Part shown: piece after piece, positions 1 through 7,443 of the stretch
Layout of the letters: each line of letters begins with the position of its first letter
How positions within the stretch are numbered: position 1 is the first letter of the stretch
NCBI GenBank assembly: GCA_030019475.1
Contig: JASEER010000001.1
Coordinates: forward strand, 44,236 to 108,235
Direction of reading: 5' to 3'
Source: Thermoanaerobacterales bacterium
Lineage (GTDB): Bacteria; Bacillota; Desulfotomaculia; Desulfotomaculales; JASEER01
Length of the DNA: 64,000 nt
Program-made: the position numbers and the translations under genes
Notes under the pieces: generated by a model
Told to the model about the DNA's origin: nothing
The model's input: only the letters and a program-made list of their open reading frames with translations
The model's database searches: none

Positions 1-73
1 CAAGAGGGCCCAAAAGGAGAGGAGGACGGAAAAGAAAAATAGGTTGCCCTTTTAGCACAGTGATCGGCGTCGG

Positions 74-105
74 CCTCCCCCGCTGCGGGAGGGTTTCTTT
101 TTTTC
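74..105 (+). terminator. Rho-independent terminator of an upstream gene
   Basis: A six-pair GC stem (CCTCCC with GGGAGG) is followed by a run GTTTCTTTTTTT. It lies upstream of the first promoter and probably ends a transcript entering from before the window. Bases 1-73 show no gene I can support. Confidence 0.75.
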
Positions 106-118
106 CATCGTTGGTTGA

Positions 119-148
119 TTGACATGTGTTACGCAATTAACATATATT
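119..148 (+). promoter_or_regulatory. Sigma-A promoter of the DsrE-ArsR-CDF operon
   Basis: TTGACA (119-124), an 18-base spacer and TATATT (143-148). The spacer holds a TGTTA-N6-TAACA inverted repeat. It lies just upstream of the DsrE-like gene, and a palindrome follows the -10 box directly. Confidence 0.7.
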
Positions 149-149
149 C

Positions 150-167
150 TAAACATCTAGATATTTA
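150..167. promoter_or_regulatory. Candidate ArsR operator
   Basis: TAAACATCTAGATATTTA is an 18-base palindrome with one mismatched pair, directly downstream of the -10 box. AT-rich imperfect palindromes overlapping the transcription start are typical ArsR/SmtB sites, and the second gene of this operon encodes an ArsR-family repressor. Autorepression is inferred. Confidence 0.55.
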
Positions 168-189
168 AATAAAGGGAGAGAGGGTATGC

Positions 190-645
190 ATGGCTGAAGC
201 GGCCAAGGAGACCAAGAAGGTGCTTCTAATCTGTTCCCGCAACACCCTCGACGGGGTCTATCCACCGCTTATCCTGGGCCTCCAGGGGGTCCGGGCCGGG
301 GCTGAAACGGCGGTCTTTTTCACATTTAACGGCCTGGACGTTATCCGCAGGGGCGGGATAAAGAAAGTTAAGTACTACATGCCGGGTCTCCTCGGGGCGG
401 TCCCGGGCATGGCGGCCCTGGCGACGCGGATGATGCTCAGCATGGCGGAGAAGAAGGCCAATGTGCCGCCGCCGGCCGAGCTGCTGGAAATGGCCCGGCT
501 GGAAGGGGTCAGGTTCTACGGCTGCCTTATGACCATGCAGATGATGGGGGTGACGAAGGACGACCTCATCGAAGGCGTGGAGGTCATCGACGCCGCCGGC
601 TACATGCGGATGGCGCTGGATGCCGACGTCGAGCTATTCATTTAG
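190..645 (+). CDS. DsrE/DsrF-like sulfur-relay family protein
   Basis: A 151-residue protein of the DsrE/DsrF/DrsH-like fold. The N-terminal beta strand VLLICSRNTLDG and the late motif YGCLMTMQMMGV, with Cys112 in a C-x-M-x-M-x-x-M-G setting, resemble DsrE2-type proteins, where the cysteine carries persulfide sulfur. Cys15 is a second candidate. The start at 190 follows the Shine-Dalgarno AAAGGGAGAGAGGG; an ATG at 186 is out of frame. It is first in an apparent operon with an ArsR repressor and a cation-efflux protein. Sulfur transfer is inferred from the family; a role in sensing or trafficking reactive sulfur fits the sulfate-reducing context. The family call is fairly safe, the substrate is unknown. 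Confidence 0.8.
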   Translation: MAEAAKETKKVLLICSRNTLDGVYPPLILGLQGVRAGAETAVFFTFNGLDVIRRGGIKKVKYYMPGLLGAVPGMAALATRMMLSMAEKKANVPPPAELLEMARLEGVRFYGCLMTMQMMGVTKDDLIEGVEVIDAAGYMRMALDADVELFI

Positions 646-665
646 TTGCCGGGGAGGCTGATGCG

Positions 666-989
666 GTGAGCGGGGAAGACATTCGGCGTTACCGCAGGGA
701 CGCGGATCTGCTCAAGGCCCTGGCCCACCCGGCGCGCCTCTGCATCCTGCATGGGCTTCTCAGGGAGGACGCCTGCCGGGTCGGCCGGATCAGGGAATGC
801 CTGGGCCTGCCGCAGTCCACGGTTTCCCAGCACCTGGCCGTCCTGCGCGCCCACGGGATTGTAGATGGGGAGCGCCAGGGGACCGCGGTCTGCTACCGGG
901 TCGCCGACCGGCGGGTCCGCCGCCTGGCGGAGGCCCTTTGGGGCGGGGAGGACGCCGCGGAAGGAAAGGCGCCGCCGCCGGCGAAATAA
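666..989 (+). CDS. ArsR-family transcriptional regulator
   Basis: A 107-residue winged-helix repressor. The ArsR signature is clear: LLKALAHPARLCILHGLL leading to the recognition helix segment LPQSTVSQHLAVLRAHGIV, then the wing GERQGTAVCYRV. Cysteines at 26, 37, 45 and 76 could sense metal or reactive sulfur; the classic ELCVCD box is absent. It starts at GTG 666, because the ATG at 661 runs into a stop after two codons, and it lies 20 bases after the DsrE-like gene. It probably represses its own operon through the palindrome at 150-167. Whether the inducer is a metal ion (given the CDF transporter) or persulfide (given the DsrE protein) is open. Confidence 0.9.
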   Translation: MSGEDIRRYRRDADLLKALAHPARLCILHGLLREDACRVGRIRECLGLPQSTVSQHLAVLRAHGIVDGERQGTAVCYRVADRRVRRLAEALWGGEDAAEGKAPPPAK

Positions 990-1048
990 CAGGAAAAGGC
1001 ATCGGGTGTATCCGGAGACAGGCCACGGTTTGAGGGAGCGAGGCATTC

Positions 1049-2080
1049 TTGACCCATAACAGCGAGTCGGCGATTAAGGCCGCCCTGGTTGCCAACGGCG
1101 CCATCGCGGTGATCAAACTGGTCGCGGCGATCTTCAGCGGCTCAAGCGCCATGGCCGCCGAGTTCAAACACTCCGTCGCCGACTGGGCGAACAGCTTCTT
1201 TCTTCTGTACGGGGTCCGGAGCGCGAACCGTCCCCGGGACCAGCATTACAACTTCGGTTACGGTAAGCGGGTCTTCTTCTTTTCTTTCCTGGCGGCCCTG
1301 GGGATGATCACGATCGGCGGTGCCCTTTCCATTTACGGCGGCGTCAGCAAGATCCTGCATCCCGAGCCGCTGGTGTATGTCGCCCTTAACCTGGGTGTTC
1401 TCGGCGCCAGCATCCTTTTTGAAAGCTATTCGCTCACCATGGCTTTGAAGGCCCTTTGCGCCGAGGCCGGGGTCGCCGCTTCGGGGCCGGCCCTGCTGGT
1501 CAAGGGGGCCCGCGCCCTGGTACGGGCCACCCCGTCGACCCGCTTCATCTTTTTCGAGGACTCCATCGCCCTCCTGGGCCTGTTAATCGCCGCCGCCGCT
1601 GTGCTCCTGGTGCACTTCACCGGACAGGTCTGGTTTGACGGCGCGGCCTCGATTATCATCGGCCTGATCCTCTTCTACGTGGGGATCAACCTGGCCAAAG
1701 ACAACGCCGACATCATCACGGGGGAGTCCATCGGACCCGAGATGACCCGTGCCATTGGCGACTTTGTGATGGAGATGGCCGGGGTCACTGACATCCATGC
1801 CCTGCGCACCATGGCCATCGGCCCCAACGCCTACCTGTTGGAGATCATCATCGAGGCCAACGGGGAACTGCCCCTGGAAACCTCCGATGACCTCGGGTTT
1901 ACGGTGAAGAAGGAGATCAAGAAACGGTTCCCCCAGATCAAGCATGCCTCGGTGACGGTGATGGCCGACAACCGCAACCGGAACTGGCCGACGGCTTTCT
2001 GCGCCGCCCTGCCGGAGGATGCGGCCGCGGGGACCTGTCCGGTGGATGCTCCCAAGGGACGCCCGGCCGGTACGGAGTAG
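1049..2080 (+). CDS. Cation diffusion facilitator family transporter
   Basis: A 343-residue CDF (cation efflux) protein expected in the cytoplasmic membrane. About six hydrophobic segments occupy the first 215 residues, followed by a cytoplasmic ferredoxin-like domain ending near residue 315. The TM2 metal motif appears as HSVAD (His41, Asp45); the TM5 counterpart reads FFEDSIALLG, with Glu/Asp in place of the usual HxxxD. Such proteins export Zn, Fe, Mn or related divalent ions in exchange for protons. A TTG start is used behind GAGGGAG. It is third in the operon after the DsrE-like and ArsR genes, so expression probably follows the ArsR ligand. The transported metal cannot be told from sequence. 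Confidence 0.88.
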   Translation: MTHNSESAIKAALVANGAIAVIKLVAAIFSGSSAMAAEFKHSVADWANSFFLLYGVRSANRPRDQHYNFGYGKRVFFFSFLAALGMITIGGALSIYGGVSKILHPEPLVYVALNLGVLGASILFESYSLTMALKALCAEAGVAASGPALLVKGARALVRATPSTRFIFFEDSIALLGLLIAAAAVLLVHFTGQVWFDGAASIIIGLILFYVGINLAKDNADIITGESIGPEMTRAIGDFVMEMAGVTDIHALRTMAIGPNAYLLEIIIEANGELPLETSDDLGFTVKKEIKKRFPQIKHASVTVMADNRNRNWPTAFCAALPEDAAAGTCPVDAPKGRPAGTE

Positions 2081-2190
2081 GGCCTCGTCGGCGGGGGTAC
2101 CGGTGATTCATCCGCGGCCCGGTTTTTACAGCGCGTCCCGCGCCGGCCGGTTGTGCCCGCCCCCGTGTCCGATGTATAATTAAGTTTAGA

Positions 2191-2279
2191 GCCGGAGTGG
2201 CGGAACAGGCAGACGCACGGGACTTAAAATCCCGGGGGCGGCGACGCCCGTGGGGGTTCGATCCCCCCCTCCGGCACCA
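2191..2279 (+). tRNA. tRNA-Leu (anticodon UAA)
   Basis: A class II tRNA of 89 bases with encoded CCA. The acceptor arm GCCGGAG (2191-2197) pairs with CTCCGGC (2269-2275), the discriminator base is A and CCA closes at 2279. The anticodon stem CGGGA/TCCCG holds the loop CTTAAAA with anticodon TAA; a long variable arm follows and the T loop is GTTCGAT. It decodes UUA leucine codons. Confidence 0.97.
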
Positions 2280-2308
2280 TATATAATAAAACACCCCGGA
2301 CTTATACT

Positions 2309-2340
2309 CCTCTTCGGTGTCGCCGAAGGGGTTTTGTTTT
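2309..2340 (+). terminator. Terminator after tRNA-Leu
   Basis: A nine-pair stem (CCTCTTCGG with CCGAAGGGG, one G-T pair) is followed by TTTTGTTTT, 30 bases past the tRNA. Confidence 0.85.
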
Positions 2341-2357
2341 ATTGCCCGCGAGAGAGT

Positions 2358-2477
2358 CTATTGCCGTAAACGAGTAAATATGTAGGGAGCGACCGTGATC
2401 CAAACCAGAACCAAGAGCCACAGGTGCCCGGCAAGTATGTTGTAGTCGGCGAAGAGCCGCTCCCAGGGGTGTCCCAT
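2358..2477 (-). CDS. Possible 39-residue single-pass membrane peptide
   Basis: A short ORF starting ATG at 2477 and ending in TTACGGCAATAG. Residues 10-32 are strongly hydrophobic (ILAGHLWLLVLVWITVAPYIF) and a short basic tail follows. A purine-rich stretch (GGAGAGGAG) lies about 18-24 bases upstream, further than usual, so the start is weakly supported. It lies between the tRNA terminator and the hairpin ending the PilZ gene. I recognise no family; it may be a remnant. Confidence 0.3.
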   Translation of the reverse strand: MGHPWERLFADYNILAGHLWLLVLVWITVAPYIFTRLRQ

Positions 2478-2554
2478 AACGTAATGCCCGACCCGCTCCT
2501 CTCCAAGACAGCCTTGTTGTAAGCCACATGCTTTCCACCCGGGCCGGGCCGCTT

Positions 2555-2586
2555 GGAAATATAGCCCCTTCGGCATGCGAAGGGGC
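2555..2586 (-). terminator. Hairpin downstream of the PilZ gene
   Basis: A perfect nine-pair stem, GCCCCTTCG with CGAAGGGGC around a five-base loop. Read on the minus strand it is followed by TATATTTCC. It lies 42 bases beyond the stop of the PilZ gene, so it is a likely though T-poor terminator. Confidence 0.5.
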
Positions 2587-2627
2587 GCTAGGGGTTTGTA
2601 TCAGAAGAGTTGCAGGGGTGTTTCCTT

Positions 2628-3248
2628 CTACTGGCCCTGGGGCTGCTTCAGGAGACACAGCTCGGCCATTTTCAACCGCAAGGCGGGCGGGATCTGCAGG
2701 AACTGAAAGCCGGCGAAGGGGACATGATCGTAGCTCTTCTGCCATACGTTGTGCACCGGGAGGTCGAAGGCGGCGTTGTCCACACTGAATTTGACGCGCA
2801 TCTTCCCGCCGGACTGGATGATCCTTTGCAGGTCGGGGACCAGATAGACCATCAGCCCCCCCGCCGAGACGTTGACCAGCACGGTCCGCGCCTGCAGTTC
2901 CCCGGCGGTGAAGAGGGCGTCGGTTACGGTCGACAGGCGCATAAACTGCCGGTGCTGCGTCCGAACCAGCTCTGCCGGTTTGGCGAGGCCGTAAAACTTA
3001 TCCCCGCCGTCCCCCACCGCCTTCACCTCGGTCTCGGCGGTGTAAAAGCCGTCGTTCAGGGAGACGCCCATCCTCACCCTGTCGTTCTCCTGCAGGACCA
3101 GGACCTGGCCCGCTTCCCGGGGAAGGGTGGTCCAGAAGACGTCTTCTTCCACGGCGGTGACAACCGCCGGCAGGGCCGCCTGGAAGGATGTCTGCAGCCA
3201 GACCCGGCGTTTCTCGGTGATGACATCTTTCGTTCCCATCGTCGCCAC
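2628..3248 (-). CDS. PilZ-domain cyclic di-GMP-binding protein (YcgR-like)
   Basis: A 206-residue protein with an N-terminal YcgR/PilZN-like beta domain (to about residue 95) and a C-terminal PilZ domain. Both c-di-GMP-binding motifs are visible: RQFMR (RxxxR type) near residue 100 and NVSAGG (D/NxSxxG) near 124. Such proteins couple c-di-GMP to motility or surface behaviour. The annotated start is GTG at 3248; ATG three codons later is equally possible, both behind AAGGAG. It lies downstream of the DUF294 gene on the same strand and may be co-transcribed. The HD-GYP phosphodiesterase at the far end of the window is a possible source of c-di-GMP control, but no direct link is visible. Confidence 0.85.
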   Translation of the reverse strand: MATMGTKDVITEKRRVWLQTSFQAALPAVVTAVEEDVFWTTLPREAGQVLVLQENDRVRMGVSLNDGFYTAETEVKAVGDGGDKFYGLAKPAELVRTQHRQFMRLSTVTDALFTAGELQARTVLVNVSAGGLMVYLVPDLQRIIQSGGKMRVKFSVDNAAFDLPVHNVWQKSYDHVPFAGFQFLQIPPALRLKMAELCLLKQPQGQ

Positions 3249-3335
3249 GAGCCGACCACTCTCCTTGTCCTTTGTCGCCGGACCTTAACCCTGACCATCC
3301 GTTTTCTGCTCGGCGCCGGGCTACCGGACTGAACC

Positions 3336-5285
3336 TTATGTAGTGAGATAATCACGCCAGAACTCGTTGAAGTGGCTGGCGGTCAGCTTTTGCAGGCGGC
3401 CGATGACCGAAAGGGCCTCGCGGAGGGCGGCCTGCTCGCGCTTGCTGAGGCGGTGGGGGTTGATATAGTCGTCGGGCTCCAGCCCCTGCTGGTATTTCCG
3501 CAGGTTCTCCCGGATGCGGAACATCATGATCGTCTCGTAGGAAGCCTGGATAAACTCGGCGTCCTCCCGGTCGATGACGTCCTGAGCGACCAGTTCCTGC
3601 AGCCGGCCCAGGGTGGATGTTTTGGTGATCCCGTGCTTAATGGCGAAGATCCGGATGCAATTGACGATGTGCACCGCGGCCGAACTCTTGAGGTTGATTT
3701 CGTCCCGGTGCGGGCCGGATTTTTCGGTGATGAAACTGCCACGGAGCCCGAGCGGCGCCTTGTAACGGACCTCGTCCTGGGTAAGGAGATGGGATGCCGG
3801 CGTCGGCTCCTGGAAAGACCGGAAAACCTGTTTCCACAGCGCCTGTGCCAGGGCGGCTTCGCCGTATACGTGGCGAAAGTCCAGGAAGATGGTCAGCATC
3901 CGCACGCCGGAGGGGTCCACCCGGCGGATCCAGTCGTCCAGCACGCGGCACCAATCCCCGAGCGGACGGCACCACTTGGGGTTGGAGGCCGTTGTATCCC
4001 CTTTGCACTTCGTAAAGCCGGTGCGTGCCAGTCCTTCGACGACCTTTTCCCCCAGGCGGTGGAAGTAGTCGGCGGCGGCCGCGGCCTGGTCCGGCGGCGG
4101 GTCGGCGTAGACGACGGCGTTGTCCTGGTCGGTCCGCAGGGTCTGCTCGCGCCGCCCGGCGCTTCCGAGGCTGAGCCAGCAGTAAGGCTGAGGAGGCGGG
4201 CCGTAGCCCTCGTCAACCATCTCCTGCTCGCAGAGGGCGATGACCTGTCGCGTCAGGCGGTCGTGCAGCTCGGACATGATCTCAAACAGGGCGGGTACGG
4301 GCGCCTTTTCCGCGACGAGCGCGCTCAGGAGAAGGTCGACCTCGCGGCCCGTTTCCTCCAGGCCGGCCAGGCTGTGCTGGGCCTCAATGCGGTGAGCCAC
4401 CCAGAGCGTGCCGGTGCTGCGCGCCTTGACCAGGTCGACGAGGGTGACGATGCCCACGAGCATTCCCCGGTCGACGACCGCCAGATGTTTCACGCCCTGC
4501 TTGATCACGGCGAGCAGAGCCTGGTGGAGAAAAGCCTGCGGCGTCAGGGTCACCAGGTTGCGGTTCATGACCTCCCCGGCGGGGGAGTGTGCGACGTCAA
4601 GGCACGTGGCCACCGCCTTGGCGACGAGGTCCTTCTCCGTGATCAGGCCGACCGGCTGGCCGATATCGTCGATAACGACGATGGCGCTGATGTTGCTCTC
4701 GCTCATCACCCGGGCGACGCCCATCACCGGATCCGATGGACGGCAGGTGATGACCGGGCTGGACATCACTTCCCCGACCTGCCGCCGGAAAAGGGTCGCG
4801 TCCGAGCGCCCGTAGGCCTCGTACGACTGCTCGGCCACGATCTCCTCGTAAAGCGCCCGCATGCGGTCGATGACACCCCGGCTGAAATAGACGGCCGCGT
4901 TTGGATCGTGGTAGATCAGCTTCTCGAAGGCGCTGCGGGGAATCAACAGGCAGGTTAGAGGCTCCTTCGCCAGGACCGAGCCGGAGTATGTTCCCCCGGA
5001 GAGGATGACGGTTTCCCCGAAGAAGTCGTTCAGCCGGCGGTAGCCGACTACGTTTTCCGCGCCGCGCTCGTTGGTTACCGAGACCTCCGCCAGGCCTTCC
5101 ACGACGATGAAGAGGACGCCCAGGCTCGGCGACCCCTGCCGGAAGACATACTCCCCTTCGGCGTAGGTCTTAAAGTACATTTCGCCGCTGACCTCGTCGA
5201 GGAATGCCTGGTCCAGCGTTTGAAACGGGGCCAGGCGCCGCAGGACCTCCTGGACGGTTACATTGACGGCCACTCTTGCATGCAC
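3336..5285 (-). CDS. cNMP-binding / CBS / DUF294 nucleotidyltransferase-like signalling protein
   Basis: A 649-residue multidomain protein. A cyclic-nucleotide-binding-like domain covers about residues 10-140, two CBS domains follow (about 170-295), then a DUF294 GlnD-like nucleotidyltransferase domain with SLGSAGRREQTLRTDQDNA near 375-395, and a DUF294 C-terminal helical domain to 649. In related proteins the nucleotidyltransferase core keeps the G-S...D-x-D signature; here D-Q-D is present. The substrate is unknown in general; adenine nucleotides probably bind the CBS pair. GTG at 5273 has better Shine-Dalgarno spacing than ATG at 5285, so the true start may be four codons downstream. The gene is followed by the PilZ gene after 87 bases. 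Confidence 0.88.
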   Translation of the reverse strand: MHARVAVNVTVQEVLRRLAPFQTLDQAFLDEVSGEMYFKTYAEGEYVFRQGSPSLGVLFIVVEGLAEVSVTNERGAENVVGYRRLNDFFGETVILSGGTYSGSVLAKEPLTCLLIPRSAFEKLIYHDPNAAVYFSRGVIDRMRALYEEIVAEQSYEAYGRSDATLFRRQVGEVMSSPVITCRPSDPVMGVARVMSESNISAIVVIDDIGQPVGLITEKDLVAKAVATCLDVAHSPAGEVMNRNLVTLTPQAFLHQALLAVIKQGVKHLAVVDRGMLVGIVTLVDLVKARSTGTLWVAHRIEAQHSLAGLEETGREVDLLLSALVAEKAPVPALFEIMSELHDRLTRQVIALCEQEMVDEGYGPPPQPYCWLSLGSAGRREQTLRTDQDNAVVYADPPPDQAAAAADYFHRLGEKVVEGLARTGFTKCKGDTTASNPKWCRPLGDWCRVLDDWIRRVDPSGVRMLTIFLDFRHVYGEAALAQALWKQVFRSFQEPTPASHLLTQDEVRYKAPLGLRGSFITEKSGPHRDEINLKSSAAVHIVNCIRIFAIKHGITKTSTLGRLQELVAQDVIDREDAEFIQASYETIMMFRIRENLRKYQQGLEPDDYINPHRLSKREQAALREALSVIGRLQKLTASHFNEFWRDYLTT

Positions 5286-5430
5286 CCCCTTGGGAGGATA
5301 ATAATTCCTACCGCTTTTCGGCGTGAGGGTTTACTTTTCCTTCAGCCTCACCGTGGTCTTTTGTAAGGAAGGGGTGATTTGGGGTGTGGTGAAGAGGGCG
5401 GGCCGGGAGCGTGCATACAGCCCGGCCGAC

Positions 5431-6498
5431 TCAGTGCACCAAGGGCAGGCGGGCACGGAAGTAGCCGTAGACGAGGGCGCCCAGGAGCAGGAATCCTGCG
5501 ATGCCGACCCCCGCGTAAAGGAAACGGACCAGGACGGTGAAACCGAGTTGGCCGGCTCCCAGGGCGGCCAGACCCGCTCCTGCGGCGATCAGGCGGAAAC
5601 GGCCGGTTCCCGGAGCGGCGAAGCGGGAGGTGAAGCCGAAGAGGTCGCCGACGGCGGTGGTGTAGATCGCGGCCAGGAGGACGCCGGCGTAGGCCGCCTG
5701 GGCGAACGGCGCGACGACCCCGGCGGCGTAGGCCATGGGGATGGGAAAAGCGGCGGCGTCAGGGAGACTCAGGAGAACGAGATTGATGGCCAGCACCCCG
5801 ACCCCCACGCCGACCCCGCCGGCAATGGCGCCGCGGGTCAGGAAGCGCCGTCGCTCGGCGAGGGCGCCCAGAGGCCCCAGGACGGCAACGGCGATAACGA
5901 TGTTGTAGGACACGTAGGTCAGTGCCGAGACCGGCCAGGACGGGACGGCCGCCGCCCAGGGCTGGCGGGCGAGCTGGATCAGGGCCGGGCTCGGAGGATA
6001 CAGGAAAAGGATCACGGCGGCCAGGGCGACCACCCCCAGGATCAGGACCGGGACGAGGAAGCTGAAGGAGCAAAGGATGCCGGTGAGGCCCAGGAGGACG
6101 GTGCCCAGGGTGACGGTCAGCATCGCTACGCTGCCGGTCCAGGGAGCGAGACCGAACTGCTGGCCGACGGTGGCGCCCGCGCCGGCGAGCATGGCTGCCA
6201 GGCCGCCGAACAGGAAGAAGGTCACGACGACATCCATCGCCGCGCCCATGAGCGGCCCGCCGGCGTGGCGGATGATCTCCAGGTGGGAGCGGGCCCCCAA
6301 CTCGTGACCGAACTGCAGGATGACCGCGCCAAAGAAGATGAAGAGAACGGTGGCCAGGATCACGGCGGAGAACGAATCCGGGCCGAAGAAGGCGAAGAAC
6401 TGCAGCACCTCCTGGCCGGAGGCGAAACCGGCGCCGATGGTCACGGCGATGTAGGCGGCGGCGATTTGAAAAGCCGTAAGACCATGTTTCCTTGCCAT
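5431..6498 (-). CDS. YkvI-family membrane protein
   Basis: A 355-residue integral membrane protein with about ten hydrophobic segments. The opening segment AAAYIAVTIGAGFASGQEV is the hallmark of the Bacillus YkvI family, distant relatives of LeuT-fold amino-acid carriers with a broken first helix around GAGFASGQ. The physiological substrate is not known. The ATG at 6498 is used. It stands alone between the DUF294 gene and a ubiquitin-fold gene on the same strand, with about 145 empty bases before the next start. The family call rests on the first helix and on length (family members are about 340-360 residues). Confidence 0.75.
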   Translation of the reverse strand: MARKHGLTAFQIAAAYIAVTIGAGFASGQEVLQFFAFFGPDSFSAVILATVLFIFFGAVILQFGHELGARSHLEIIRHAGGPLMGAAMDVVVTFFLFGGLAAMLAGAGATVGQQFGLAPWTGSVAMLTVTLGTVLLGLTGILCSFSFLVPVLILGVVALAAVILFLYPPSPALIQLARQPWAAAVPSWPVSALTYVSYNIVIAVAVLGPLGALAERRRFLTRGAIAGGVGVGVGVLAINLVLLSLPDAAAFPIPMAYAAGVVAPFAQAAYAGVLLAAIYTTAVGDLFGFTSRFAAPGTGRFRLIAAGAGLAALGAGQLGFTVLVRFLYAGVGIAGFLLLGALVYGYFRARLPLVH

Positions 6499-6531
6499 AC
6501 GGTTAGTATGGGTTGCGCCGGCGGCTTCTAT

Positions 6532-6813
6532 TTAGGTCCGGGCCGTAAACCCCAGGAGCAGGCGGTAGGGCCCCGGAGTGCCCGGCGGCACGAAGGCCAC
6601 CCGGTCACCGGCCTGGATCGGATGATCTACGCCCACGGCCCTTCCGTTGAGAAAGACGGCCTCGATCTTGTCGAGAGGTATGTTTAGTTTTATGGCGAGT
6701 TCCTCCGCCGTCATCGGCTCCGGCAGGTTCACCAGTAACGGAAAAGGCCAGCCTCTTTCATTGAATAGTCCCTGTAAGTCACCAAAGGCCCGCACTTCGA
6801 TAGGGTTCATCAT
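6532..6813 (-). CDS. MoaD/ThiS-like ubiquitin-fold protein lacking a C-terminal GG
   Basis: A 93-residue beta-grasp protein: IEVRAFGDL at the N-terminus, LPEPMTAEELAIKLNIP as the helix, VFLNGRAVGVDHPIQAGDRVAFVPP as the last strands. This matches MoaD/ThiS and the ubiquitin-like part of Mut7-C proteins. The normal terminal Gly-Gly needed for thiocarboxylate formation is missing; the protein ends PYRLLLGFTART. It may thus not be a sulfur carrier, or may act without activation. It lies 33 bases upstream of the YkvI-like gene on the same strand. No moaE or thiF partner is adjacent; the Moco genes are 20 kb away. Confidence 0.7.
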   Translation of the reverse strand: MMNPIEVRAFGDLQGLFNERGWPFPLLVNLPEPMTAEELAIKLNIPLDKIEAVFLNGRAVGVDHPIQAGDRVAFVPPGTPGPYRLLLGFTART

Positions 6814-6852
6814 CTGCGTGACGCCGGACTAGCGTCGGTTGCGCCGGGGGCT

Positions 6853-6921
6853 TCAAGGCATGCAAAAGTACCAGAAGGCGAACGCCCCCAGGCCGAGGAT
6901 GACCAGAATGACCGCCCACAT
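6853..6921 (-). CDS. 22-residue hydrophobic microprotein
   Basis: A very short gene with a textbook ribosome-binding site: AAGGAGG, eight bases, ATG at 6921. The product is almost entirely one transmembrane helix (MWAVILVILGLGAFAFWYF plus three residues). It has no family I recognise. The strong start signal and hydrophobicity argue for a real product. Four similar tiny membrane proteins, each with a good Shine-Dalgarno, occur elsewhere in this window. Confidence 0.55.
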   Translation of the reverse strand: MWAVILVILGLGAFAFWYFCMP

Positions 6922-7052
6922 ATTCGGCGCCTCCTTGTATCGTGCGCTCTCATACCCGTTCCGTAAAAAAAGTTCGTCAGGGGGGTTTTGAATCCTCTTC
7001 GGAAACCGGCGGGGAAAACTTGGGGAAGGGGGCCGCAACCGGACACCTAGCC

Positions 7053-7101
7053 GCCTGTCAGGGCACCTTGACGATCTTTTGGCGTAGCGGACTTGACAGG
7101 C
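7053..7101. other. Inverted repeat in a 336-base intergenic stretch
   Basis: Between the 22-aa gene and the gerA-operon tail (6922-7257) no protein gene is supported. The stretch holds GCCTGTCA (7053-7060) and its exact complement TGACAGGC (7094-7101) enclosing 33 bases, and near 7207-7220 an AT-rich near-palindrome GTTAAACTTTTAAC. On the minus strand these lie between the end of the germination operon and the 22-aa gene, so they could be terminator or leader structure; neither is followed by a long T run. Confidence 0.4.
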
Positions 7102-7257
7102 TACTTGGCTTCTTGTGGGGGTGGACAAGATTTCGGTGCCGTTGGGCCTCGAACTCCCTCTCGTTACAAAGACTTCGACAAAGGGATGAGTTTTCCTTCT
7201 CTACTTGTTAAACTTTTAACGTTCTTTTGTTAAAAAAGTATGACAATCGTTGCAAGT

Positions 7258-7437
7258 TCAAGTCAGACGGGCATAGTGCCACCATACGAGAAACGGCGCC
7301 ACCAGGTCCAGCCAGGCGATGAGCCATGTGCCAACCGCGCCGCGGCGATAGCCCCGCCGCCAGGCCCAGAGGCCGAAGCTGGCGGTGCGGATAGCGATGG
7401 CCAGGACGGCAACCATGATCAAGGTTTTGAAGATCAC
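7258..7437 (-). CDS. 59-residue membrane protein at the end of the germination operon
   Basis: GTG at 7437 follows GAGGAGG, which is embedded in the last codons of the gerAC-like gene, so translation is probably coupled. The product has two hydrophobic segments (about residues 3-20 and 36-53) separated by an arginine-rich turn WRRGYRRG. I do not recognise the family. Its position, seven bases after the lipoprotein gene on the same strand, makes it part of the germinant-receptor operon; small accessory membrane subunits are known for some receptors (GerD/GerXD types), but no homology to those is claimed. Confidence 0.6.
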   Translation of the reverse strand: MIFKTLIMVAVLAIAIRTASFGLWAWRRGYRRGAVGTWLIAWLDLVAPFLVWWHYARLT

Positions 7438-7443
7438 TTGCAG

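Noticed and set aside
3372..4958. Long plus-strand ORF of 528 codons opposite the DUF294 gene
   Set aside because: It is antisense to a protein with clear cNMP, CBS and nucleotidyltransferase domains; its translation has no recognisable domain and the biased composition of a GC-rich shadow frame.
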